DNA of 32,165 nt. Source: Pseudomonadota bacterium (GTDB taxonomy: Bacteria; Pseudomonadota; Gammaproteobacteria; Burkholderiales; Sulfuricellaceae). Made by a program: the position numbers and the translations under genes. The notes beneath the pieces are model-generated. The model was not told the origin of the DNA and did not search any database. It was given only the letters and a program-made list of their open reading frames with translations. The stretch is taken from assembly GCA_021792335.1 (NCBI GenBank), contig JAJYUW010000010.1, positions 1-32,165 of the forward strand, in the 5' to 3' direction. Positions within the stretch are counted from its first letter, which is position 1. The number at the start of each line of letters is the position of its first letter. Below are positions 24,354 to 31,273 of this stretch, piece by piece.

Positions 24354-24740
24354 TCAAGCCGCCTTGGAAACCTTCTGCCCCTTGTCCACCTGCCGGATCA
24401 AGCATTCTGCCGGAATCCCCAGTCCCTTGTGCAACCGCCAGATCATCTTCAGGGTCAGGGGGCGCGTGCGGTTGAGGATTTCGTAGACGCGGTTGGGACG
24501 GCCGATCATCGGCTCCAGGTCTTTCACCGTCAGCCCTTTCTGATCCATGCTGAACTTGATGGCTTCGACCGGATCAGGCAGTTCCAGCGGGTAATGCTTG
24601 GCCTCGTAGGCTTCCACCAGCGTCACCAGCACGTCCAGGCGGTCGCCTGCCGGGGTGGCCGGCTTGGCGTGCATGAGGGATTCGATTTCCTTGAGGGCTG
24701 CCTTGTAGTCAGCCTTGGTTTTGATGGGTTTGATGTCCAT
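24354..24740 (-). CDS. higA: HigA-type antitoxin (HTH transcription regulator)
   Basis: A 128-residue protein whose C-terminal half contains a helix-turn-helix (KGLTVKDLEPMIGRPNRVYE near 68-87) followed by LNRTRPLTLKMIWRLHKGLG, the XRE-type arrangement of HigA. The N-terminal region (about 1-55) is helical and likely binds the toxin. It neutralises HigB and should repress the operon through the palindrome upstream of higB. It lies 12 nt downstream of higB; toxin-first order is characteristic of higBA. Confidence 0.88.
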   Translation of the reverse strand: MDIKPIKTKADYKAALKEIESLMHAKPATPAGDRLDVLVTLVEAYEAKHYPLELPDPVEAIKFSMDQKGLTVKDLEPMIGRPNRVYEILNRTRPLTLKMIWRLHKGLGIPAECLIRQVDKGQKVSKAA

Positions 24741-24752
24741 GGTCGGTCTTCG

Positions 24753-25055
24753 TCAAATTGTTTGCACGTCTATCTTGTCGTATTGCGCATGGGTTCCGAT
24801 GAAACGGATATAGACCACCCGGTAGGCATAGTTGATCCAGACCACAAGCCGGTATTTGTTGCCCGCCAGGTTGAACACCACGCGCCCGTCTTGCAGGATG
24901 CTGGCAGAACCGAGGTCCCGTTTGACATCCGCTGGCGCAGACCAGTCCGCTTGCAGTGCGTGGCGGTACCAGGCTAGCGCGGGTTCCTTCGCATCTTGGT
25001 GGCCCGGTTGATCTTCCCCAAAAACCTTTAGCGTAGACAGCGCAATAATTCGCAT
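24753..25055 (-). CDS. higB: HigB-type mRNA interferase toxin
   Basis: A 100-residue toxin. GNKYRLVVWINY near 64-75 and VYIRFIGTHAQYDKID near 80-95 are the family hallmarks of HigB, a ribosome-dependent RNase of the RelE fold that cleaves mRNA during translation. Start ATG 25055 lies 12 nt from an operator-like palindrome. It forms a type II toxin-antitoxin pair with the gene directly after it. Confidence 0.88.
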   Translation of the reverse strand: MRIIALSTLKVFGEDQPGHQDAKEPALAWYRHALQADWSAPADVKRDLGSASILQDGRVVFNLAGNKYRLVVWINYAYRVVYIRFIGTHAQYDKIDVQTI

Positions 25056-25066
25056 AAATTCATCAT

Positions 25067-25083
25067 AGTCCCATTTTGGGACT
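25067..25083. promoter_or_regulatory. Perfect 17-bp palindrome, likely HigA operator
   Basis: AGTCCCATTTTGGGACT is a perfect inverted repeat with a central base. It lies just upstream of the higB start, where HigA/HigBA complexes bind to autoregulate. Confidence 0.7.
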
Positions 25084-25647
25084 TATGCAACACCAGGCTG
25101 ATCTAACCATCCGCACGGGGAGTTAAGGATCCAACTGACGTGAATGAGCAACGCATCACTTAATCACAAAACAGAAGAACCCTCCGTATTAATCCAGTTA
25201 CCAGATTTGTCCGAACCGGCGACCTAACTTGGGCTCGAACATCGGTGTGAGTGACTGCTTTTTGTCGTCAACGCCTGCTAGACGAGCAGCGTGATGCGAT
25301 TCCAAGCAGTCATGTGGGCGCCATCCTCTGAAAATCGGTCATGGTGCCACCCCTGAGAGCGGTTATACTCGTTGTCTGAGCTACCGTAATTTGAAAGAAA
25401 TCATGTCCGCTATCCCAGCCTGCCCCCAATGCGCATGGAGAACACTAACCCGGACGCCGGCAATTTTATGCTGAAGGCCTGCTACCTGAGGAAGGTCTAA
25501 AAAGACCGCTAACGAATTGTTAGGCCCAGGCAGTACGTATGCATAAGCTTATTTCCGCATCTTGGTAAGTAAAATAATCGTAACAGGAACAGCCGCGAAG
25601 ATTTCAGGCAGCCATTTCTCTCTTGCTGCCGCGATCTCGTATCAGAA
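25084..25647. other. Intergenic stretch with a possible phnA fragment, otherwise nothing
   Basis: About 560 bp between higBA and tRNA-Arg. Apart from the phnA-like fragment at 25403-25497 I see no gene, RNA or repeat. The mixed, stop-rich composition is compatible with decayed sequence. Confidence 0.45.
25403..25497 (+). pseudogene. Possible remnant of phnA/yjdM 5' end
   Basis: ATG 25403 reads MSAIPACPQC, closely like the zinc-ribbon start of PhnA (YjdM). The reading then loses similarity. A +1 shifted frame gives ENTNPDAGNFMLKAC, which can be aligned to the next PhnA segment (EYTYEDG...C). Stops follow. This suggests a frameshifted, truncated copy; the match is by eye and short. Confidence 0.35.
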
Positions 25648-25724
25648 TGGCGCGCCCGACAGGATTCGAACCTGTGACCCTTGGCTTCGGAAACCAATAC
25701 TCTATCCAACTGAGCTACGGGCGC
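25648..25724 (-). tRNA. tRNA-Arg (anticodon CCG)
   Basis: A 77-nt cloverleaf on the minus strand: acceptor GCGCCCG/CGGGCGC, D-arm with TAGCTCAGTTGGATAGAGT, anticodon stem TTGGT/GCCAA with loop TTCCGAA (anticodon CCG), T-loop TTCGAAT, discriminator G and encoded CCA (25648-25650). Confidence 0.95.
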
Positions 25725-25783
25725 ATTGAGAAAAGCAGGCGGGAATCATAGCGGTTTTTTCGGCAAACGTCCATGCCAGGCTT

Positions 25784-25811
25784 TTGCAGTTGGCTGGATT
25801 GTCGTTATAAT
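25784..25811 (+). promoter_or_regulatory. Sigma-70 promoter of the cytochrome c gene
   Basis: A perfect TATAAT (25806-25811) has TTGCAG 16 nt upstream (25784-25789). The predicted transcript would begin about 30 nt before ATG 25851. Confidence 0.6.
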
Positions 25812-25850
25812 TATGGGTTCTCGAAATTACACATGACAAGGATTTCCCCC

Positions 25851-26336
25851 ATGAGCGGACATGAAATGGAAAAAACCACGCTATCGCAATTCCTGGTCGC
25901 CCTGGTGGGCGCATTGATTCCCGTGCTGATCGTTGTTTTCCTTATTTTCAAGCTGGTCATGGGCATCCAGGCCACACATGTCGCCAGCAATGATCCCAAG
26001 GCGGCAGACAAAGAAATTGCCCAGCGCCTGAAACCGGTGGGCGAAGTTGCCATCGGCGAAGCCAAGCCTGACGCTGGCGGCGTGGTGGACGGCAAGAAGA
26101 TCTATGAAGGCCTCTGCATAGGCTGCCACGGCACAGGCGCGGCAGGCGCACCGAAGGCTGGCGACAAGGGCGCCTGGGGTCCGCGTATTGCGCAGGGCAA
26201 GGATACCCTGTTCAAGCACGCCATTGGCGGTTTCACCGGAAAATCCGGCATGATGCCCGCGAAAGGTGGCAATCCTGCATTGTCCGACGATGAGGTGAAG
26301 GCTGCTGTCACCCACCTGATTGGATTGGTCAAGTAA
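25851..26336 (+). CDS. Membrane-anchored c-type cytochrome (c5-like)
   Basis: From ATG 25851 (AAGGAT 7 nt upstream) the product is 161 residues. A single N-terminal membrane helix (about 14-37) anchors it with the haem domain in the periplasm. The haem motif CIGCH is at 89-93 and the distal ligand is likely Met in KSGMMPAKGG (134 or 135). The order resembles cytochrome c5/c555 proteins, which shuttle electrons between the bc1 complex and terminal oxidases or reductases. It is preceded by a good promoter and appears monocistronic. An upstream ATG at 25833 lacks a ribosome binding site. Confidence 0.88.
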   Translation: MSGHEMEKTTLSQFLVALVGALIPVLIVVFLIFKLVMGIQATHVASNDPKAADKEIAQRLKPVGEVAIGEAKPDAGGVVDGKKIYEGLCIGCHGTGAAGAPKAGDKGAWGPRIAQGKDTLFKHAIGGFTGKSGMMPAKGGNPALSDDEVKAAVTHLIGLVK

Positions 26337-26532
26337 GCTTCCCCGCGTTGCACACAGGAATAAGGGCGGCTTCAGATCAGGCGATGTTCCTCTGGATGGG
26401 CCAGTAAGCGCACTGCCTCGATTTCCCGCATCACGCGGGCAAGACTCAGGATGCAGCTCGCCGTTCATGAGCCGACGGAGACCCCATCGACAAGGCCCTC
26501 TTCGACCGGCGGTTTGGCTCTTTTCTGGGTTT

Positions 26533-27012
26533 TCAGCGTTGCTGGCGGCTTCTATGACGTAGAGCCAGTCCTTTCAAGAAGTTCCTGAGGAACTGATCGC
26601 CGCATTCCCGGTAGTTTTTATGTCCTTTCGTTCTGAACAACGCGCTCAGTTCCGGCTTGGACACGCTCAGCCCAGCCAGTTCCAGGACTTTGTGCATATC
26701 CTCTTCTTTCAACTCAAAGGCAACCCGCAGTTTCTTCAGTATGGCGTTGTTGCTTAAGCGGGATTCCGGTTTTTTATGCTGATCCGGCCTGGCCTCCATC
26801 TTGCCCCTGTGGTGAATGATCAAGCCATCCAGAAACGACACCAAGACCTCGTCGCCGCACTCGACAAAACCTTCTTCCTCTTCTTTCTTCAAGAAGTTCG
26901 TGACATCGGATTGTTCGATGTCACACCCGGCCAGTTTGATTATCGCCCCTACTTTTGCGTCACTAAGATCCAGCGCATAGCGTATGCTTCGTAACACATC
27001 ATTATTGATCAC
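26533..27012 (-). CDS. yehS: DUF1456 family protein YehS
   Basis: A 159-residue protein built of two similar halves (about 1-70 and 86-155). Each starts with N-N-x-x-L-x-x-x-R and ends with ECGD followed by a hydrophobic helix (ECGDEVLVSFLDGLI and ECGDQFLRNFLKGLA). This duplicated domain is DUF1456/YehS. It is cytoplasmic and of unknown function. It is transcribed divergently from ubiT across about 195 bp. Confidence 0.9.
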   Translation of the reverse strand: MINNDVLRSIRYALDLSDAKVGAIIKLAGCDIEQSDVTNFLKKEEEEGFVECGDEVLVSFLDGLIIHHRGKMEARPDQHKKPESRLSNNAILKKLRVAFELKEEDMHKVLELAGLSVSKPELSALFRTKGHKNYRECGDQFLRNFLKGLALRHRSRQQR

Positions 27013-27106
27013 CGTTCACTCCGATCTCATTCACCAATGCATTTAGGGCGCGCGCAGCTCCCTTAGGCCGGTTCGATTAAACGCTTTATTTTCTTTCACG
27101 GCAAGC

Positions 27107-27147
27107 GCCAACGCCCCCTCCTGGCAAAACCGGGAAAGGGCGTTGGC
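27107..27147. repeat. 10-bp perfect inverted repeat overlapping the ubiT promoter
   Basis: GCCAACGCCC (27107-27116) and GGGCGTTGGC (27138-27147) are perfect inverted copies, with a weaker inner stem. The right arm overlaps a putative -35 (TTGGCC, 27143-27148) that is 17 nt from TAAAAT (27166-27171), so a repressor site is possible. Confidence 0.5.
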
Positions 27148-27207
27148 CTCAACCGACAAAGCGGATAAAATGACCGGCAACGTCGCATCCATGAAGGGAC
27201 AAAAACC

Positions 27208-27684
27208 ATGAACCTGCCCGCTTTCAAATTTCCCCGGCCGCTTGGCGCAGCGCTGGCGCTGCTGCCGAAATACCCCCATTCGCTGTTCTTCAGCCAGGCA
27301 CTGAACCTGGCGCTGGGCCGGCTGATCAAGCCCGAACTCCTGGAGCCGCTGCATGGCAAGCGGATCAGCATCCGCGTCACCGATGCCGGCATCGGTTTTT
27401 TCTTCACCATCAACAGCTCGGGCTTCGTCGCCTGCCGGGACGACAAGGCGCCGGATCTTGCCATCAGCGCCACCGCCCACGATTTTCTCCTGCTCGCCAC
27501 GCGCAAGGAAGACCCCGACACCCTGTTTTTCAGCCGCCGCCTCGTGGTGGAAGGCGACACCGAACTTGGGCTGATAGCCAAAAACACCCTGGATACCGTG
27601 GAACTGCCGAAGCTGGATTTTTCCCTGCTCCTGCCCGGAAAAATACTGGAAAAGACTGCATCACGGCTGCTTTCCGCCGGGTAA
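27208..27684 (+). CDS. ubiT: UbiT-like SCP2-domain protein, anaerobic ubiquinone biosynthesis factor
   Basis: A 158-residue SCP2 sterol-carrier-type protein. LGAALALLPKYPHSLFFSQA precedes the lipid-binding domain, DLAISATAHDFLLLATRKED is the central signature, and LFFSRRLVVEGDTELGL completes the pattern of E. coli UbiT (YhbT). UbiT binds ubiquinone intermediates and, with UbiU and UbiV, allows ring hydroxylation without oxygen. ubiU and ubiV are not in this window. AAGGGA lies 9 nt before the ATG. Its position before the oxygen-independent ribonucleotide reductase fits a shared anaerobic role. Confidence 0.85.
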   Translation: MNLPAFKFPRPLGAALALLPKYPHSLFFSQALNLALGRLIKPELLEPLHGKRISIRVTDAGIGFFFTINSSGFVACRDDKAPDLAISATAHDFLLLATRKEDPDTLFFSRRLVVEGDTELGLIAKNTLDTVELPKLDFSLLLPGKILEKTASRLLSAG

Positions 27685-27690
27685 GAATTC

Positions 27691-27707
27691 TTATCCATTG
27701 TGGATAA
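27691..27707. promoter_or_regulatory. DnaA box within a 17-bp inverted repeat upstream of nrdD
   Basis: TTATCCATTGTGGATAA is a 7-bp inverted repeat whose right part, read on the minus strand (27699-27707), is a perfect DnaA box TTATCCACA. DnaA controls ribonucleotide reductase genes in E. coli (nrdAB). A role here is inferred. Confidence 0.45.
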
Positions 27708-27725
27708 ATGAATCTGCATTTCTTC

Positions 27726-27754
27726 TTGACATACCACAACTGAGTGGGTAAATT
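27726..27754 (+). promoter_or_regulatory. Probable nrdD promoter
   Basis: TTGACA (27726-27731) and TAAATT (27749-27754) are 17 nt apart, about 115 nt before the nrdD ATG. No clear FNR or NrdR box was found. Confidence 0.5.
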
Positions 27755-27873
27755 TATATTGTTGATCACAACATCTTGTGGTTTTCAATTTCGATCCGCC
27801 GGGCTTCCTGCAACCCACGGAAGATGCGGAAGAATCGACTAAAACAAAAAATCATGTCAACGAGGAGGAAGAG

Positions 27874-29919
27874 ATGGCAGAGATCCGGCCGGAAGGCGAC
27901 AGCATCAGTTTGATATCCATCCCCAGGAACGTACTCAAGCGCGATGGCTCGCTGGTACCGTTCGATTCAGACAAGATCCGTTCCGCCATCCAGCGGGCCG
28001 GCGCCGCATCGGGTGAATTCGACCCCAATGAAGCGATCCTGCTCACCGCCCAGGCGGTCAAGGTGCTAATACACAAGTTTCGCTCCGAGCCGCCCCACAT
28101 CGAGAAAATTCAGGATGCAGTCGAACAGGTACTGATTTCCGCCAACCACCTCAAAACCGCCCGCGCCTACATCGTCTACCGCGAGCAGCACACCAAGCTG
28201 CGCCAGGACCGCAAGACCGTGGTGGACGTGGAAAGCTCTATCAACGAATACCTCAACCAGATGGACTGGCGCGTAAACGCCAACGCCAACCAGGGTTACA
28301 GCCTGGGCGGCCTGATCCTGAATGTTTCGGGCAAGGTGGTGGCCAATTACTGGCTGAACCATGTTTATCCGCCGGAAGTGGGCGTGGCCCACCGCGAAGG
28401 CGACATCCACGTGCACGACCTCGACATGCTGGCCGGCTATTGCGCCGGCTGGTCGCTGCGCACCCTGCTCAACGAGGGCCTCAACGGCGTGCCGGGCAAG
28501 GTCGAGGCCGGTCCGCCCAAGCACATGTCGAGTGCGGTGGGGCAGATCGTCAACTTCCTCGGCACCCTGCAGAACGAATGGGCAGGCGCGCAGGCCTTTT
28601 CGTCCTTCGACACCTATATGGCGCCCTTCATCCGCAATGACAAGCTGCCCTATGCACAAGTCAAGCAGTACATTCAGGAGCTGATCTACAACCTCAATGT
28701 GCCGTCGCGCTGGGGCACGCAGACTCCCTTTACCAACCTCACCTTCGACTGGGTGTGCCCGGAAGACCTGCGCGAGCAAATCCCCATCATCGGCGGCAAG
28801 GAGATGCCCTACAGCTACGGCGACCTGCAGGCCGAGATGGACATGATCAACCGCGCCTATATCGAGGTGATGACCACCGGCGACGCCAAGGGGCGAGTTT
28901 TCACTTTCCCCATCCCGACCTACAACATGACGCCCGATTTTCCGTGGGAAAGCGAAAACGCCACCCTGCTGTTCGAGATGACGGCGAAATACGGTCTGCC
29001 CTACTTCCAGAATTTCATTAATTCCGAGCTCAAGCCCAACATGGTCCGCTCCATGTGCTGCCGCCTGCAGCTCGACCTGCGCGAACTCCTGAAGCGCGGC
29101 AACGGCCTTTTCGGCAGCGCCGAGCAGACCGGTTCGGTCGGTGTGGTCACCATCAATTGCGCCCGCCTGGGCTACCTCTATCAGGGCAACGAAGCGGCCC
29201 TGCTCAGCCGCCTCGACGAACTGATGGAAATCGGCAAGAACAGCCTGGAGATCAAGCGCAAGGTGATACAGCGCCATATGGATGCGGGGCTGTTTCCCTA
29301 CACCAAGCGTTACCTCGGCACCCTGCGGAACCATTTCTCCACCCTGGGGGTCAACGGCATCAACGAGATGATCCGCAACTTCACGCAGGACGAACACGAC
29401 ATTACCTCGGAATGGGGCCATCAGTTCGCGGTGCGCCTGCTCGATCACGTGCGCGCCAAGATGCTTGCGTTCCAGGAGGAAACCGGACACATGTACAACC
29501 TCGAAGCCACCCCGGCGGAAGGCACCACCTACCGCTTTGCCAAGGAAGACCGCAAGCGCTTCTCCGACATCATCCAGGCGGGCAGCAAGGAAATGCCCTA
29601 CTACACCAACTCTTCCCAACTGCCGGTCGGCTTTACCGACGATCCCTTCGAAGCCCTGGAGCGGCAGGAAGAACTGCAGCGCAAGTACACCGGCGGCACC
29701 GTGCTGCACCTGTACATGACCGAGCGCATCACCACTGCCGAGGCCTGCAAGACCCTGGTGCGCCGCTCCCTGGAGCGCTTCAGCCAGCCCTATATCACGA
29801 TCACGCCGACGTTTTCGATTTGCCCCAAGCACGGGTATCTTGAGGGTGAACATAAATACTGCCCGAAATGCGACCAGGAACGTCTTGCCGAAAAACGCAG
29901 GCAACTGGCGAATGCCTGA
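27874..29919 (+). CDS. nrdD: Anaerobic ribonucleoside-triphosphate reductase, large part without glycyl-radical domain
   Basis: The start ATG 27874 follows GAGGAGGAAGAG; upstream open sequence is unconserved. The 681-residue product has an ATP-cone regulatory domain (about 14-105, KRDGSLVPFDSDKI) and the ten-stranded barrel of class III reductases (GDIHVHDLDMLAGYC near 178, NFLGTLQNEWAGAQAFSSFD near 226-245, GVVTINCARLGYL). The C-terminal zinc site is C650-x-x-H653 with C663-x-x-C666. Normal NrdD continues from this site directly into RVxGY with the radical Gly. Here translation stops 15 residues after the last Cys, and the radical domain is a separate downstream ORF in the same frame. It reduces ribonucleotides to deoxyribonucleotides without oxygen. 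Confidence 0.93.
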   Translation: MAEIRPEGDSISLISIPRNVLKRDGSLVPFDSDKIRSAIQRAGAASGEFDPNEAILLTAQAVKVLIHKFRSEPPHIEKIQDAVEQVLISANHLKTARAYIVYREQHTKLRQDRKTVVDVESSINEYLNQMDWRVNANANQGYSLGGLILNVSGKVVANYWLNHVYPPEVGVAHREGDIHVHDLDMLAGYCAGWSLRTLLNEGLNGVPGKVEAGPPKHMSSAVGQIVNFLGTLQNEWAGAQAFSSFDTYMAPFIRNDKLPYAQVKQYIQELIYNLNVPSRWGTQTPFTNLTFDWVCPEDLREQIPIIGGKEMPYSYGDLQAEMDMINRAYIEVMTTGDAKGRVFTFPIPTYNMTPDFPWESENATLLFEMTAKYGLPYFQNFINSELKPNMVRSMCCRLQLDLRELLKRGNGLFGSAEQTGSVGVVTINCARLGYLYQGNEAALLSRLDELMEIGKNSLEIKRKVIQRHMDAGLFPYTKRYLGTLRNHFSTLGVNGINEMIRNFTQDEHDITSEWGHQFAVRLLDHVRAKMLAFQEETGHMYNLEATPAEGTTYRFAKEDRKRFSDIIQAGSKEMPYYTNSSQLPVGFTDDPFEALERQEELQRKYTGGTVLHLYMTERITTAEACKTLVRRSLERFSQPYITITPTFSICPKHGYLEGEHKYCPKCDQERLAEKRRQLANA

Positions 29920-29952
29920 TTCCCACGCCTAATACTATCAAAGGAGATAACC

Positions 29953-30147
29953 ATGACCGACCTCTCGAACCAGAGCAATCTCAAGACGGAAACCATCGCC
30001 CTGACCGATGAAGAGCGCCAGCCCTGCGAAGTGTGGACCCGCGTGATGGGCTATCACCGGCCGGTCGCCTCGTTCAACATCGGCAAGAAGGGCGAGCACG
30101 CCGAGCGCACCTACTTCACGGAGTCGCGCGCGGAACTCTGCGCCTGA
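29953..30147 (+). CDS. Stand-alone glycyl-radical domain of split NrdD
   Basis: A 64-residue protein with RVMGYHRPV at 30-38, the RVxGY motif whose Gly33 would carry the radical, and FNIGKKGEHAERTYF at 41-55, which parallels the NrdD C-terminus (FNAGKQEEVKRR in E. coli). Strong AAGGAG lies 7 nt before the ATG, so it can be made separately. It is in frame with nrdD: the only stop between them is the TGA at 29917-29919. Its function would be to dock into NrdD and be activated by NrdG, which follows. Alternatives are UGA readthrough or a sequencing error; the ribosome binding site favours a real split. Confidence 0.85.
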   Translation: MTDLSNQSNLKTETIALTDEERQPCEVWTRVMGYHRPVASFNIGKKGEHAERTYFTESRAELCA

Positions 30148-30226
30148 TCATTGCAATACCGGCTGCAACAGGGCGCGCAGTGAACCAACTGCCGCGCCCT
30201 TTCGGCACTCTACTCAGCCAGGCATC

Positions 30227-30922
30227 ATGACCATCCAGATTGGCGGCTTCACCCCCCTGACCAGCACCGACTTCCCCGGCTGCCTGTCGGCGGTGATATT
30301 CTGCCAGGGCTGCCCCTGGCGCTGCGGCTACTGCCACAACCCGCATCTCATTCCGCGCCAGGGCGAACAGATGCAGGAGTGGCCGGCCATAACAGGCTTT
30401 CTGCGCCGCCGCCAAGGGCTGCTGGACGCGGTTGTCTTCAGCGGCGGCGAGCCGACGCTGCAGGATGGCCTGCAATCCGCCATCGGCGAAGTCCGCGATC
30501 TCGGCTTCAAAGTCGGGCTGCACACCGGCGGCACTTACCCCTCGCGCCTGGCCGAACTCCTGCCGCTGCTCTCCTGGGTGGGCATGGACATCAAGGCTGC
30601 TTTTGCGGATTACGCCAAGGTGACCGGGACCCCGGAAAGCGGGGAAAAAGCCCGAGCAAGCGCCCGCCTGCTGCTGGAAAGCGGCGTGCCCTACGAGTTC
30701 CGCACCACGGTTCACCCCCTATTTCATACACCGGAGTCCTTGCTGCGGCTGGCGGAGGAATTGCGGGCGCTGGGTGCCCGGCATTACGTGCTCCAGGAAT
30801 TTCGCCCCCAGGGGTGCGCTGACGGGGCGGTAAGCGCCCACTCTGCACGGGAACTACTGGACGAGGCCTTATGCAGTCGCATCGGAGCGATGTTTGCAAC
30901 CTTCTCCGTGCGACGCACGTAA
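30227..30922 (+). CDS. nrdG: Anaerobic ribonucleotide reductase activating protein NrdG (radical SAM)
   Basis: The 231-residue product has the cluster motif CPWRCGYC (CX3CX2C) within FCQGCPWRCGYCHNP near 26-40. GGEPTLQ near 73 is the SAM-binding GGE motif, and TGGTYP and VGMDIKAAF follow as in the NrdG/PFL-activase family. It uses a 4Fe-4S cluster and SAM to abstract the hydrogen from the reductase glycine, here on the separate 64-residue protein. It lies about 80 nt downstream of that ORF, in the same orientation, consistent with one operon. Confidence 0.93.
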   Translation: MTIQIGGFTPLTSTDFPGCLSAVIFCQGCPWRCGYCHNPHLIPRQGEQMQEWPAITGFLRRRQGLLDAVVFSGGEPTLQDGLQSAIGEVRDLGFKVGLHTGGTYPSRLAELLPLLSWVGMDIKAAFADYAKVTGTPESGEKARASARLLLESGVPYEFRTTVHPLFHTPESLLRLAEELRALGARHYVLQEFRPQGCADGAVSAHSARELLDEALCSRIGAMFATFSVRRT

Positions 30923-31273
30923 AAACCCCCGCTTGCGTGCTAGCCTTTCTATTTATCCCAGATTATCCATTAGAGCCAAAACTCCGTTGTGGGAGCGGCG
31001 CCAGCCCTCCCCTCAATCCCCTCCCGCGAGCGGGAGGGGAGGCGATCGCTCCTTCCCCCGCTTGCGGGGGAAGGTTGGGATGGGGGTTGGCCGCGATTTG
31101 CGGCCGCATTCGCGCCGGGGGCGGCGCTCCTACATGCACAAGCATTCCAATGGACAATATGTGTTTATGTTTTGAATTTGCAGTGGGTAGCACCCCTCCT
31201 TGGCCGATGACTGAGGGGAAATTTCTTGGTTTTTGGCGTCTAATTGCATAAATTGGCAATAAAGGAGTGTTTC
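30923..31273. other. Intergenic stretch with nested GC-rich palindromes
   Basis: No gene is supported. The stretch is dominated by the composite repeat at 30989-31133; the AT-rich 31134-31260 probably contains the promoter of the mutarotase gene, but I cannot assign its elements. Confidence 0.55.
30989..31133. repeat. Nested REP-like palindrome
   Basis: The outer arms GTGGGAGCGGCGCC (30989-31002) and GGCGGCGCTCCTAC (31120-31133) are imperfect inverted copies of a REP-type consensus. Inside sit two perfect hairpins, CCCCTCCCGC-GA-GCGGGAGGGG (31018-31039) and CCTTCCCCCGC-TT-GCGGGGGAAGG (31051-31074), of the same style as the element at 13918-13998, plus CGGCCGC-like repeats. It looks like one repeat inserted in another. 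Confidence 0.65.

Noticed and set aside
25509-25709. 66-residue minus-strand ORF
   Set aside because: It starts inside the tRNA-Arg gene and has no conserved sequence.
27756-27775. Possible FNR box (TTGAT...) upstream of nrdD
   Set aside because: Only the left half-site TTGAT is present; the right half does not match ATCAA.
28066-29904. 612-residue minus-strand open frame under nrdD
   Set aside because: Antisense shadow of nrdD.
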